A DNA stretch of 64,000 nucleotides from Trichostrongylus colubriformis (lineage: Eukaryota; Nematoda; Chromadorea; Rhabditida; Trichostrongylidae), in assembly GCA_963978905.1 (NCBI GenBank), contig OZ022256.1:30777426-30841425 (forward strand), written 5' to 3'. Each line of letters begins with the position of its first letter. Position 1 is the first letter of the stretch. Below are positions 20,221-31,831 of the stretch, in pieces. The notes beneath the pieces were generated by a model, which saw nothing but the letters and a program-made list of their open reading frames with translations, was not told the DNA's origin and made no database searches. The position numbers and the translations under genes are program-made.

Positions 20221-23200
20221 CCTGCAGGTGCTGAACAGCTGGATTTCACTGACCGACACGTGTTGAACAAGTAAACATTGAAAAAGTTGCAGATCGATTT
20301 CCATTAGGTTGATTTATGATTATCAGCCCTCTGTGTTGCAAGTTTGTTGATAATGGCAACAGCTACATGGTTCGCTTGATCAAATACTTTAATTTCAATC
20401 TATCAATTGCCCTACAGGTAACCTAACCATCGATGGACGTAGTGTAGTGACGCCACTCTCACCCGCATGGTCCATGGATCTGAGCCGTCACTGATATCAG
20501 TTCAAGGTCTTTTAACCCCCTGTACCAATGTACTGGTAGCAGACTCTTTGAGGATCAAAATAATGATTTGAACATCACCTCTCCCGCAATACTGTGCTAG
20601 ATCGTACACTGAACGAGCTAAAGTAAGCAATTTAAAATACGTCGCGCGTCCCGAAAGCGGTCAACTGATATGTTCCATCCCTCCTCTCTTTCTTTTTAAT
20701 CACGCTCCCTGAAAACCCGTGAAAATTCTTTTAATTATAAGTATTGTGTAAGAAGTGCGTGATAATTTGTGACAACGTAATGCTATATTGCGAAAAGACG
20801 ACTAATCCAGATCGTACTTAAAACTGTAAACTCAGCTATCTCGCGGTTCAACGAAGCTGCATGCCGCATGATTCCATTACCTCGTTCATCTCGGCGTTAC
20901 CCACTATCACCAAGACATTAGCCGTTGACCGAAGCCACATTAAAACGAAATCGGTTCCCTCATCAGGTTCCAATATCTTGAGTTTTATTGAGGTTTCGTG
21001 ATTGTCACCTACCGAAGAGCGGTTTTCACAGACGCAATACTTGATCTCCATTCGTATAACGACTTGCCCGAATGTCGACCGACCGCAGTGTTGGAACCAT
21101 AATCATCGCTAGCACATGCATTTATTGGGTGTGGAGTGTAGGGGAGCGCTGAGACAGCGTTCATAGTGGTGGAATTTGCATTTTCGCGGGATTGTGAAAT
21201 CTACGGAAAAGGATTAGATAGGTATCGATAGGAAAAATTGCGGGATTTTCGTCCTTGAGGAGAGGCGAATTTTGCGTTTGTTGAAATGCAGAATTGTCGA
21301 ATCTTCATTTCTCTGATTATTTCAGCTAACAATAAGCGGAGCCTGGAAGTCGACGCGTATTTATCCTTTTCCGCACATTCCACAATTGTGCATTTCTGCA
21401 AAAACGCGAATTCCATTAATATATTCTGTAGCTCGATGGCGACCGACCGTGATAGGTTGAGATAAGATAGAAATTTTACTAATAGGAAAATGCTAACAGA
21501 AGAAACGAGCTATTGCTAGCTTTTGCGTGGTGCCATCGTGCTGAGCTCGTCCAAATTCGTACTTCCAGGTTGTATTCTGTATGTGTAACACTGAAAAGCT
21601 TCTATTTCAGTGTTTCTGAAGCTTTTCTCAGATTTTCTTTCATTGGCATATTCCTAGCATCTTCAGCAACATTAGAGAGTGGATTTGGTCACAAAATTCA
21701 CAGATCCTGCGCAGCAGTAAGGGGTGGAATAGACTACGTAAGGTTATTGTTTTGGCTTCTATTGACCCTGTTTCTGGTAATTGTGGTAAATTGTGGAATA
21801 ATTAGGAAATGTGGGTGTCGAGGTGATCAGTAATGAAACAGGAGAGGAAGAAGGGAAGGAAGCTAAAGCGAGAAATAAGAGCCCAAAAATCCCCTTCCAC
21901 ATTTCTCGTCTTTCGCCTTCTCTGAATCACTAGCCCTGAGCGGAATACAGACGACGGAGGGCTATGCCATCTAGCCGTAAACTAAACCGTGAACTTGCAG
22001 AAAGTCGCTAATCCGATGCGAGGCAGTGCAATTAGCAGAAGACGCCAAGGCCCTCTTTCCAGTGGGAGTTTCTCCACAGGTCATCTTTTCTGAATTTGAA
22101 TGTTCCCTTACAAGGAAAGCCTCTCCTCAAATCTCATTTTTTCCGTAACCCTAGCGGTGCAATCAAGAAAAGAGCCATTTCGGCTGGCAAATCTTCAAAA
22201 AGGATGCAGAATTGGCATAAGTGGTAATGCATTTCAATAATCATCGATGAAGTGAGAGGTCAGTGCTCGTCTCCCAGTTACGGGCCTTGCTTCCTTTTAC
22301 GATGAGGAACTACGAAGCCACCTATGTGCATATTGCAGCCCCTGACCTCACTGAATCGGCTAGAGTAGTCTCGGCACACGTTGAGGCAAATCTTATCGAG
22401 GCTGTTGTGGCATTGCTCTGAGGCCAATTAATTGGTGCTAGTGTGTTTGCAAGATAAAAACACCGGCTGAACAAAGAACTTCCTGGAGAGTCATCTTCGC
22501 GTGGGCCACATACGAATTTAACTGCATGCGAAGGTGCTTTGAGAATGGGCCTCGAAGGCCGTGCATGCCTTTAAGTGATTTATTCGACTGCGATGACCTT
22601 GTACTGCAGCACTTGTTTCGCATGGTAAGGAAATACCGCGAACTTGCAATAAAGGCATCATAGCTCCGCTAGGAATGGTAAACTTTTTATGTGTATTACC
22701 TAGGAGACACATTGAAAGTACGAGTTCTCAGGAAAAGATTACAAGAGTCACTTCCTAGAAACACTGATGTGAGCGGGTACACATTCGAACAAGAATGAGC
22801 AGCGGGCAAGTGCTGCTTAATGCTCCTACGGTAAAAAAATGAAGTGTATCGTGACGTTTTCTCAAAACGAAGTTCATAGAGGACAATTGGAAGCTAAGAT
22901 GAAAAATGACATTTCGAATATTACTTTCATCAAAAAATCGCCTCAAGCCTTCGGGAACATACATAAGCCATATCAAGCATCTTCAAGATTGTGTAGGAGC
23001 CCAAGTGACATGTTGTCAGTTTGCCATATGACAGAATTCTATCATTTCTTGTATTGAGTAAACAGCTCTCGAAAAACCACTGAGTGTGATTGGACTGCGT
23101 CTAACTCCTGTCAGGCTCTAGGCAGCAAATTAAGTTTCAAAGCGAGAACTGGTCGCCATGAATGAGCAAAATGAGGTTTTGAGAGGAAATCGTTTATAGC

Positions 23201-26200
23201 CAAGTGCAAAACTAGTTCTCTTGTCAGGTGAGAGATGGAAACAATTGCAGACATACCGAGAGGAATGGCAGGCGAGGAAAGACCCTCGCATATCCACAGC
23301 GCACGTCAATTCATAAAAATCGCATAGGCTCTGTTCCATTTCATGTTTTGCATGAATACTGATGCCTTCGCGGACTTCACGTTCAAATAGGAGAATTTCA
23401 GGATACTCATGTGAAAAAGCGCGTCGTAACTGGAACAATCACGATCACGGAAAAGGAACCTAAACGACAGCGGCCAGGTACGTGACATTCATAACGTTAC
23501 AAGACAGACACTGATAGTGTTTCTGGCCAAAACGAGTGCATTGGTCGGTCACAAGGGAAAGATGAAATGAAATCGAGCTGTCAGCGGGCTGTCTCGAACA
23601 CTCTGCGCAACTTGGAAGGCCAATTAATCACTGCCGAAAACGACCCTGCATTTGGTTGTGAGCAATTTCTACAAATCAGTATTTCTGTTCCAAATGGGCC
23701 TGGTACGAATTCACTGATCCCGTGTGGATGGAAGGCTGGGTCTTTCCCAGGGTGCATGGGTCCAACATATGCTGAACTTGTCGTGCAACCTACGGTTTGT
23801 AAGATTCAGGGCTGACATTGCTGTATGTTGTATTACAAGCAGTAGGATTGATAACACGATTCATTCCAAAATCTCTCATCCCTACCCTTACATTATATAA
23901 TATGTCGCTGATTGTTGCACAGCTAGAGTAATAGGGGATAAATTCTGAAAACAAAGGTAAATGAACAGATTCCACTGTCAAGTGAAACCTTCAGCTAAAA
24001 CCATATAAAGATAGATTATTTGACCTTACAAAGTGTGGCGAGAGTATGCAAAAAATATAGAAGTAGTAGTTGATAATAACGGTAATAACGTACTTATCAA
24101 TTTGACACAGTTTTATTGGCGCACACCACTGTGCGGTCATGCAGTGGGGATACGATGGGATGATTGAAATCGGGATTTATATCAATCAAGTGCTTCAGGC
24201 GCAATTCCGCCTTGGGCGATGCTTGACTCCATTCGGACCACCTTATTGATCCTTGTGGAAAATCAGTTTCATGAGCTGTCGGACCTTCTTCCCCTCAAAA
24301 ACCACTGTGATAACACGGAAATTGCTTCGTCCAATGCCAGGTATGGTCGGCACAGAAGGGTGTGGTTGAAATGGCTTTCAGTGGGGTCAGCACATGAGGA
24401 CCCGTAATGGCCCGCTAAATGGGGGTAGCCTCAATAGTTTACCGGGGTGTGGGTCATCAGTCAGGAAATAGGGGAGGTCACCACTCACCTTTCTTCGCAC
24501 TTTTGGGATAACGATACTCAATTAGCTGAGCTGACTGCGACTGTCCCAGTTCATGATATGTAGCAGAGCGGAGTCTTCATTACATTAGCGCATTAGGGAG
24601 GAAAAAAAACAAAAATGAAAAAATGCATAGGGTAGACTATCTACAGACCTATAATTAACGTGAACTCTGGATACGGAAGCACAAACAGGTGTTTCCACAG
24701 GTCAGAGAAATAGTAGCGAAGCACTCCGGAGGGTTTTTAGTTGCAGGAAGGATTAACGGAGGAAAAGTCTGCTTGAGCATGGAGAGGTAAATGTTAGTTG
24801 GTTGTGCAGGGGGCCGAAATGAGGTACATATGTGAAACGAGGACAAGGAGGAGAAAGTGCCGATGAAAATCATTGAAAGCGTAGGTGTGTAAGATGAAGA
24901 GAGAAGTTGTGGCAGTAAATGGCTCCATACGTGCGCATGGTTGAGGGGCAGCATGTGGCATAGAGGAACTCTGGTAAAGGTTCATGGGGGTACAGTTGGA
25001 CAATGCTGACTGAAGGAGGTCACTTGGGTTGAAACTTACTGAGGGCATCGTTTCGTGCATTTGTAAATCATTTCATAGCTTCATATTTTCAAGCTGAGTT
25101 TTAGAAATAAGTTCAAACGGAAGGTAAAGCAGGGAGGTCCAGCCATAGGCAAATTGGGAGGTGCGAAGTAATTAGCGAGGGTGCGAGGTAGGAGGTGTGA
25201 ACAGTCAATCCTAATCGAAGCCCCCCCGACCTCGCGGATCTATCTGCCCCAATAAGTTCAGTGGCTGACCTAGTCTTGCTTCGGAGTCTAGGAAGAGCAA
25301 TGAGCTCTGGTGTGGAAGGACTATTATATTTCTTAGATAAGGACCCTACTACACAAGGATGATGTTCTGCTCACCTCGGAGCTTGTCTCTCTGTGGCATG
25401 ATACGCTCTACCACCGTACAGGGTGATGGGTCTCGAAATTCATTACAAATTCATCACCTTTACCATAGGTCCTATCCTAGGAATATTAGGAATCGCGGGC
25501 AACAGTGACACCTAGTTCATGATTAGGGTAGAGCTCTCGCACTATGCGATGTCCTGTGCCATGCAACTTTCTCATCTTTCCCAATTATTTCATTGATCTT
25601 TCCAGAGTTTTCATCGATGCCCGTCGATCAGTTCTGTCTGATGCGTTCGCACATGGTTGCTGCTCTTGTGGCGTTTTCACTTCTGTCGATCACTCAGCTC
25701 TTTATCCTGCTCAAATGCTTACACAGCTATTGCAGTGCCACAGTGGAGGCAGTGTCCCCTGAGGACACCATCTCTTGCTCTTCTAGCGGTAGGTTCCCGC
25801 TCGATTATAAGAAAAACCATATTGAAGAGGGTTCCTTCAGGTTGCTATGTGTCATCTCAGTGTTATTCGTCGAGCGCTGAAGACATCTCGAGAGCGCTTG
25901 CACCGAACTTACACGAACAAGGTTTGCTATTGCGCAAAGGTTTTCAGTGAACAAAGGCTTTCAACGAATCTGTACTGCGGAGGCAGATAAAAATGTATGC
26001 AAACTGCGGGTCAACTGTCGTTTTCAAATTATGCCATCTGTCAAAGAGAGGGATGTAAATACAGCATGGTCGCTTGTGGGCATTACCAAATACTCTCATC
26101 TGTCCCGACTCGTTTTGGATATTACAGACTGTAAGCACAACGTTCACTCTTGCCGACCTTTTCATACCCTTTCCCCAGCGACTTCGCGTTTTGCATGAAG

Positions 26201-26480
26201 TGGCTAACCCGACAACCTCTAAGCTTTTCTGTTTCAAGGCGTTTTACGCATAGTCCTAAGTTGGTGATCTGATACGACACCGCCTCGTGCACTGTGAACA
26301 TTCAGTCCTACGGTCCTGCATTCCTCTTCTCTTTTTCCTCGCACATTCTCAGACTGCCCGAGTCACACGAAGAGACCCTGCCGAAATTTGCTCGCAACAA
26401 AACATCAAGCAACTGGTGACTTCTTGGTGCAGTAGGTCCTTGGGTCACTGCCCGGACTGCACTCTTTTTGCGCTGCCAAG
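20221..26480. other. Intergenic / possible ZP-gene 3' region, nothing recognised
   Basis: Apart from the possible transmembrane exon at 21667-21833, I see no exon with convincing splice sites, no transposon termini and no RNA gene. The ORFs here are short and lack domain-like sequence. Confidence 0.45.
21667..21833 (+). CDS. Possible C-terminal transmembrane exon of the ZP-domain gene
   Basis: After a CTTCAG acceptor at 21661-21666 the frame stays open to a TAA at 21831-21833. It encodes a strongly hydrophobic segment (about LLFWLLLTLFLVIVVN) followed by a short tail ending in CGCRGDQ. A single membrane span with a short cytoplasmic tail is what a cuticlin-type ZP protein should have after its furin site. 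The exon needs one leftover base from the previous exon, while exon 10 of the ZP gene ends in phase 0, so at least one more unseen exon would have to intervene. It may equally be a chance hydrophobic ORF. Confidence 0.25.
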
Positions 26481-26483
26481 GGT

Positions 26484-26610
26484 GCGCCATCACGACTCTC
26501 CACCTGCTCGAACCCTCTCCGACCACACCCCTTCCGCTCCATTATTCGTCGGCTGTGTGAAATAGGTGTGGTCGGAGTGGGTCCGAGCAGGGAGATCGTG
26601 AAGCCGCTAA
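26484..26610. repeat. Long hairpin, ~45-bp arms
   Basis: The core arms are 26504-26529 and 26565-26590: 26 nt with two mismatches, including TCCGACCACACC against GGTGTGGTCGGA. Weaker pairing continues outward through ATCACGA/TCGTGAA for about 20 nt. The loop is 35 nt. No gene overlaps it. It could be a mini foldback element or a structured RNA; nothing decides between these. Confidence 0.6.
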
Positions 26611-28020
26611 GTGTGCCACTTGAATAGTTATCCAGTGATCTACTGCCCCAAATAGGTTGACCAACCAATCTCATTATCGCGAAATCTGCCCTGGAAAACA
26701 GGGGGAGTTAATGTGAGTAACGAAATCTCTTATGGTGGGTTCTCTGAAAGCTACCAGTCTTACAAAATATATGTGGCGAATGTTCCAATGAATGTGGTTA
26801 CTATCATTTTTCAAAGCTCTCTCCATTTTCAGGCGCCGAGCGGTCTTACCACTACTCCACGTGAGTGGGATGAATTTTCATATGAAGGTCCATCACCTAC
26901 AATACTTCGTATAGGTCCTCCACCAGTGCTCATATTTGTTTGTGTAAGGAGTAGAATCTGTAATAAATCAAATGCGACTACCATCATTTTTCGAAGCTTT
27001 CTCCTATTCGTCCGAAGTAACCTTCACTGTCACTTCCAGCTTTTAGAATGTGATGGACAGCGTAAAACTTGTAGTTCCATTTCATTGCAAGTCTCGAGGA
27101 AAGAAACTTGAAACATTCGCAAAAGCGATCAACCTAATGGTAATTGCCGTCTATCTCAAGTGAAATAGCTCATCAGACCAATTCGTAGGACCTGTCGCAT
27201 TCGCGACGCTGTCAGCCACCGCTGGCTGACACCAAGTTGACCATATTGGACCGTGTCAGCCATATGTGCCTGATAGACGTTTCATGGACCTCCTACGAGT
27301 ATTTTTGGCATTCGAGGAAATTTTTTTCGGGTCAAACAACTGCTTGACCCCTTCTGCTATTATGCATGGCATGGACCGGAGAGAAGGGCCAGTACCCCAA
27401 TGAAGACCCTCAGAACCGTCAACGGGCAAAAATAAAATTAATTCGCTCAAAAACTATTCACGTGAGGGTCATCAAGGGTGCTAGTCACGAATACCACATC
27501 TGTTCATGGTTTTGACACCAAGCTGGCATCAGCTGCGCCACATTAGGTAAACTTTTTCTGATCAAGTTCGCTGGGAACTTCTATATGGGTTATTTGAGGG
27601 GGGGGGGTGATCATGAATTACGTCCATTTCGAGCACAGGCCCCAATAGACTCGAGGTTAGAGACGAACTTGTTTATTCCTACCCGTACCTCTGACGCCGG
27701 CGTAATTAGTGCTCTGGATGAAGTTTCGGCAAAGGTTTTTCGCCCTACTCACGGTTTCCGGAGCAGTGAGAATGGAGAAGTGAAGGATAAAATTACGTAT
27801 CGATCGGAGAATCACTGGATTTATGCAATTCATTTGGGTTTGCGGTCCTCTCTCCTGCAATTCTGTAAGACAGTCCATAATGTTGGAATTCCGTTTTTGT
27901 GGGAATACAGAATAGTGGAATCTGGAAACCAGGTGAAACCTGAAAATCGTACATATCTAATGTTTTCCGTATACTTCACAGTTCCGCATCTGCATAAAGC
28001 TCAAATTTCGCAGTTTTTCA
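26611..28020. other. Intergenic, no supported gene
   Basis: Includes a G-run at about 27598-27607 and a small palindrome GTCAGCCACCGCTGGCTGAC near 27208. The ORFs at 26713-27111 and 27585-28028 have no domain I recognise and no convincing exon structure. Confidence 0.4.
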
Positions 28021-28021
28021 T

Positions 28022-28194
28022 TCGATGAGTGTCACCAAATTTGTCTCGCTTTCATGCTGACCTTAGAGTGGTGACTCGTAGGCCTTCCGAGGGTCGATAA
28101 GATTCGATAGGGAGCGTCAAAAGGGAAATGTCACCCCAATCCATTTCGCATTTTGCAATGATCGTGGCACTCATAGGTGTTCATGAAGAAATCT
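28022..28194 (+). repeat. Two units of the repeat-B tandem module
   Basis: GTGTCACCAAATTTGTCTCG, GATAAGATTCGATAGGGAGCG, GTCAAAAGGGAAATGTCACC and GGCACTCATAGGTGTT match the module that is tandemly repeated at 62880-63480. It abuts the 3' end of the RTE relic. Confidence 0.6.
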
Positions 28195-30160
28195 GTCCAT
28201 CGAGCCAGGGGTCGCCCAGGTGTTCGTTTGATGTCCCGAGGGATCCAATCCGTAACCCACTTTGGTTCAACGGTCATCACGATATCACGAGACGCGTAAA
28301 CGCCCATCTAATTTCCAATTCTATGACAAATACGGCGGCGTCTCTGATTGTAGATCGTCCACAGTTTGCAACTCCCCTCTGCAATTAAATGTATCGGGAT
28401 ACTCTGTGCGCCGTCCTTTCGACGGCGCGTTGGATGACGTCGACCGCATGCTCTCCCTGCTTACGTAGAGTCCCAGTCTCTGAGTCGTACGTCAGGGCAA
28501 GAAGGATAGCGGAATCGAAGAGATGGGCGCGGAGCCGAATGTTCTTCGTCTTCTCCACTACTTCCTCGATGGTGTTGATGACTTTCCAAACAGCTTTTTT
28601 CTTCCTGCTGAGCTCTGTTGCTGAGTCATTCAATATATTGACGTATTCCGTATTCCCAACCTAGGTATGGTGGCGTGTGAGCAGTCATGCCACAGTTTTC
28701 ACGCTAACTGGCGGTCGATTCTCTGCGTTCTGATCTGATCCTGTCCGGGTCGGATGCTGTACCATTCCTTACTGACAGAGTGGTCTTCGCAAGAGAGAAC
28801 TGAAGGAAGGGCAAATGCATCCCACTTCAGATTGCTCCAAGCATGTACATGGGAATCGAAGAGATCGAGTAGGAGTTGCAAATGGCCTTCTTCATCGCTT
28901 CTCGGGGCAGGCAATAACGGTACCGTACGGACGGAGAAGGCCGGGTATTTCGGTCTGCAATAGGCAGAACTTCGCCGTACATTGCAAATGCTCCTTCTAG
29001 CCTCCGTTGCTTTAGCCAGCACTGCTGCTTTTCTCCCCTATAGATCTTCTTTCATCGCTTCTCTACAATGTTCGAACATCAGTTGGTAATCACGCGGCTC
29101 GTGCGGCTCCACGTTGGCGTAGCAGCTCGAGAGTTTCCGAAGAGAGACGCCTCTAGATGACTTTCAAACTTTCTGCCCTCCTGGCTTTATGATGAAGATG
29201 TTCGAGGAGTCCGTACTCGTCATCGATGTTTTCGATAACGCCATCCTCCCTTAAACAACTGGCGAGAGAGGCGTAGTGGCCTAGTTTGACTGTTCTGGGA
29301 CTTCGCTTCTTATATTTCGCGGCTTTCTCCCCAAGAGCCGGAAAGAGAAATCTCGTACTGATGAGTCGATAGTCTGACATTCGCATCCGATGTCCTGCGA
29401 AAATTGGTAAGCCATCGTGGGTGCACCCACGAGAGCAATTCGAAAGCCACCTCTGCACGATCTTCTTTTATCGCCTCTGTGCATTGCTTTGCAAGCATAT
29501 ACATCAGATGTTAATCATGCGGCTCATGCGACTCCACGTTCCCGTATTAGCCCGAGAGTTTCCGAAGAGAGACGCCTCTTCACGACTTCCAAACTCTCTA
29601 CCTTCCAAGCCCTATTGTGAAGATTCTCGACGAGTCCGTTATACTCGTCGTCGACGTTTTCGTTACCAGAATCCCCCCATACACAAGCGAGAGAAGCGAA
29701 GTGGCTGATGATGGTTGCTTTGGGGCTTTGCTCCTTGAATTTCGATGCTTTCTCTCTCCACGTATCGAAAAGACGAACATCGCGCGGATGAGTCAGTGGT
29801 CCGATCCCGTATGGAACTTCAGAACAACAGCGTCGTCGGTCACTACAAGGAACACTTCTTCTCCAGTTTCGTGAACGGCGTGTAGCGGTTGATGCCCTCT
29901 CGTCTTGGTCAGTCCGATGACGTCGTAGTTGATCTCCTTGGCTTGCATCATCGGATCTTCGATAATCGCTCTCTATGCAAAAGCCTATGAGTTGAGAGCA
30001 CATATTGCCGTCTTAGTCCTTTTCGATTTAGGCAGCCTGTTATAGCCCTGATGTTGTAGCAGCCTTGACCGATTGGACCGCGGGAGCTCCCTCATCTTCG
30101 AGAGGATGAGGTCCTCTCTTATTGCTATTTTCGGCAGCATGAAAACGCACTAGCTTGCCA
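28195..30160 (-). mobile_element. RTE-type non-LTR retrotransposon relic with deletions and an internal duplication
   Basis: On the minus strand the order is: an endonuclease start (MMQAKEINYDVIGLTKTRGH, about 29850-29955); then the linker FDTWREKASKFKEQSPKA with DDEYNGLVENLH and VKRRLSSETLGLIRERG (about 29530-29790); then a diverged second copy of that linker (GEKAAKYKKRSPRT, NIDDEYGLLEHLH, about 29153-29340). Further down are DLFDSHVHA with PGQDQIR (about 28690-28860) and the C-terminal IEEVVEKTKNIRLRAHLF (about 28480-28560). Most of the endonuclease and the catalytic RT core are missing. The order fits a decayed, rearranged RTE copy. Confidence 0.75.
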
Positions 30161-30831
30161 GGCCCTGTCGCGGGGACTGTGTATACTTATAGGTACCCTG
30201 GTTATCCTGAAGTAGGCCTGAGCTTATTTATTGGAGACCACCTCGGACCGCCTTTCATATATCTCCCAGTTGCTAGAATGCAAGCTTAAGGGCGAACCGA
30301 CAACAGGATGTCAGCTGCACCATACAGAACGCTCCCACACGTGTGCAAGAAATGTCTGCGTGATACAAGGGTGTGTGACCAACTTCAACTTTATTCCGTT
30401 AGCGGTGGTGGTCGCTTTACAATCGTACAATGAATTGACTAACTATGAGCCGGGGACGACGGGTGGAGTCTCGGAGGAAGGACCCTAAGTGGGGTCGCTG
30501 ACGCGACACTTCCGCCGGCCCCGACTCTAAAAATAGAATAATACATAAATTCAATATAAAGACCAACAAAATTAAGCAAATCGAAGCACTTTTCCTGAAG
30601 TCGATCACCAAGTCACTCGCAGCGTGTCGCCCATCGTCCTTGGGTCGCTGACCGCAAGCAGTGGCGGAACTCGCTCCCATAGATCCACACTCAACACGGC
30701 TACAGGAAGTAGCAAACCAGCGTCGGAAAAATCGAGCAGACGCATAGACGCAAACCGACTACCAAAAACATGCAGAGCGGTGATGTAGGATCGGGAATGA
30801 GACAAAAGCAGCGATCTAGCAGCATGAAGAG

Positions 30832-30983
30832 TGGAGGAAGCAGCGACGAGAATACCACAGCAGGACGATTAGAGGCGAAGCAGCGATGAGGATACAACAG
30901 CAGGACGAGTGAAGGCGAAGCAGCGACGTGAACAGCAGGACGAGTGAAGGCGAAGCAGCGACGAGATTACAGCAGCAACGTGA
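30832..30983 (-). repeat. Minisatellite, about four ~36-39 bp units
   Basis: Units built on GGCGAAGCAGCGACGAGA followed by ACAGCAGGACGAGT begin at about 30834, 30872, 30911 and 30946. They form the C-terminal coding part of the zinc-knuckle ORF on the minus strand, giving repeated hydrophobic/Arg-rich residues. Confidence 0.7.
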
Positions 30984-31432
30984 CGATGGGGACGAAGCAT
31001 AGACCGACCCGATCGCGCACCATTACATCTTGATGGCGCTCCACCGCGGGAGGGGCAAAGAACACTGTTGTGTTCGCCACGGCAAACATTGCACGTGACA
31101 TTGCAATCGTTTACGTGTTCAGGGCTCAGACATTTTCCGCACAAGCGATGCTGGGAAATGCATATTGCTCGTGAAAAGGGGTCTGTGTAACGATGACAGC
31201 GAGCTGAATGATGCCCGTCATCATTATCCCCCACAGCGCAAAACACGCAGTTTGATGTAGGTGTTGTGCGCTCGAGAAGAACGTGCATATCCTCCTGCAT
31301 CTGGGCGACTTTGTTGAAGATGGCATCGTCTCGACCAGCTATGATGTTCACTGTTTTGATGAAAGCGTCGAAGCCGTCCAGCCGCACCATCTCCATGAGC
31401 TGGATCTCGTGTTCTAGATCGAAGGACACCGA
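30869..31432 (-). CDS. Gag-like triple zinc-knuckle ORF, probable exon (retroelement accessory type)
   Basis: After a strong acceptor (TTTCTTCAG, ending 31433) the frame is open for 188 codons from SVSFDLEHEIQLMEM. A short helical region is followed by three Cys/His modules: CVFCAVGDNDDGHHSARC, then CGKCLSPEHVNDC, then CNVCRGEHNSVLC. The tail is Arg/Ser-rich and ends in minisatellite-coded sequence. The layout (an exon start just after TTTCAG, short helical part, then CVFC and two further knuckles) parallels the second exon of the accessory gene in the LTR element at 38-41 kb, with low identity. It probably belongs to the degraded minus-strand BEL-like element whose Gag and envelope pieces lie upstream. 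A host gene of retroelement origin is an alternative. Confidence 0.55.
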   Translation of the reverse strand, partial: SVSFDLEHEIQLMEMVRLDGFDAFIKTVNIIAGRDDAIFNKVAQMQEDMHVLLERTTPTSNCVFCAVGDNDDGHHSARCHRYTDPFSRAICISQHRLCGKCLSPEHVNDCNVTCNVCRGEHNSVLCPSRGGAPSRCNGARSGRSMLRPHRHVAAVISSLLRLHSSCCSRRCFAFTRPAVVSSSLLRL

Positions 31433-31831
31433 CTGAAGAAAGAAAGATGACGTGTTATAATTTATAGGAATTGCAAGGGGTATGTGTGATTGTTCGCCAT
31501 GATAAGCGTTTGTCAGCGCGACTGTTGTTTCAACTTTCGGATTCCATGAAAACATGCAGTGGCTATTTCCGCGCAAATGTGCAATATCGCAAAACCGAGT
31601 TGCACAAGAAGCACGGTCGTTTTAGCATGTATCTTGGCGCGGGTAAGGATAACTATTGGCCCAAAAAGGTATGTGAGCAAAAGCGCTATCGCATAAGAGC
31701 TTGTTATGGCAAGCGTGAGTTTCCAGTGAGTTAACGCAACCGTCCATAAAAGAAAGAGATCCGGCAGGTGCAGGTCTTCAAACCAATCTGTTTGGGTATT
31801 GTTCTTGTCCCATTACTGTGCAGCACATCCT

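Noticed and set aside
27585..28028. 147-codon plus-strand frame
   Set aside because: Begins in a G-run, ends in repeat-B module sequence, and shows no domain-like pattern.
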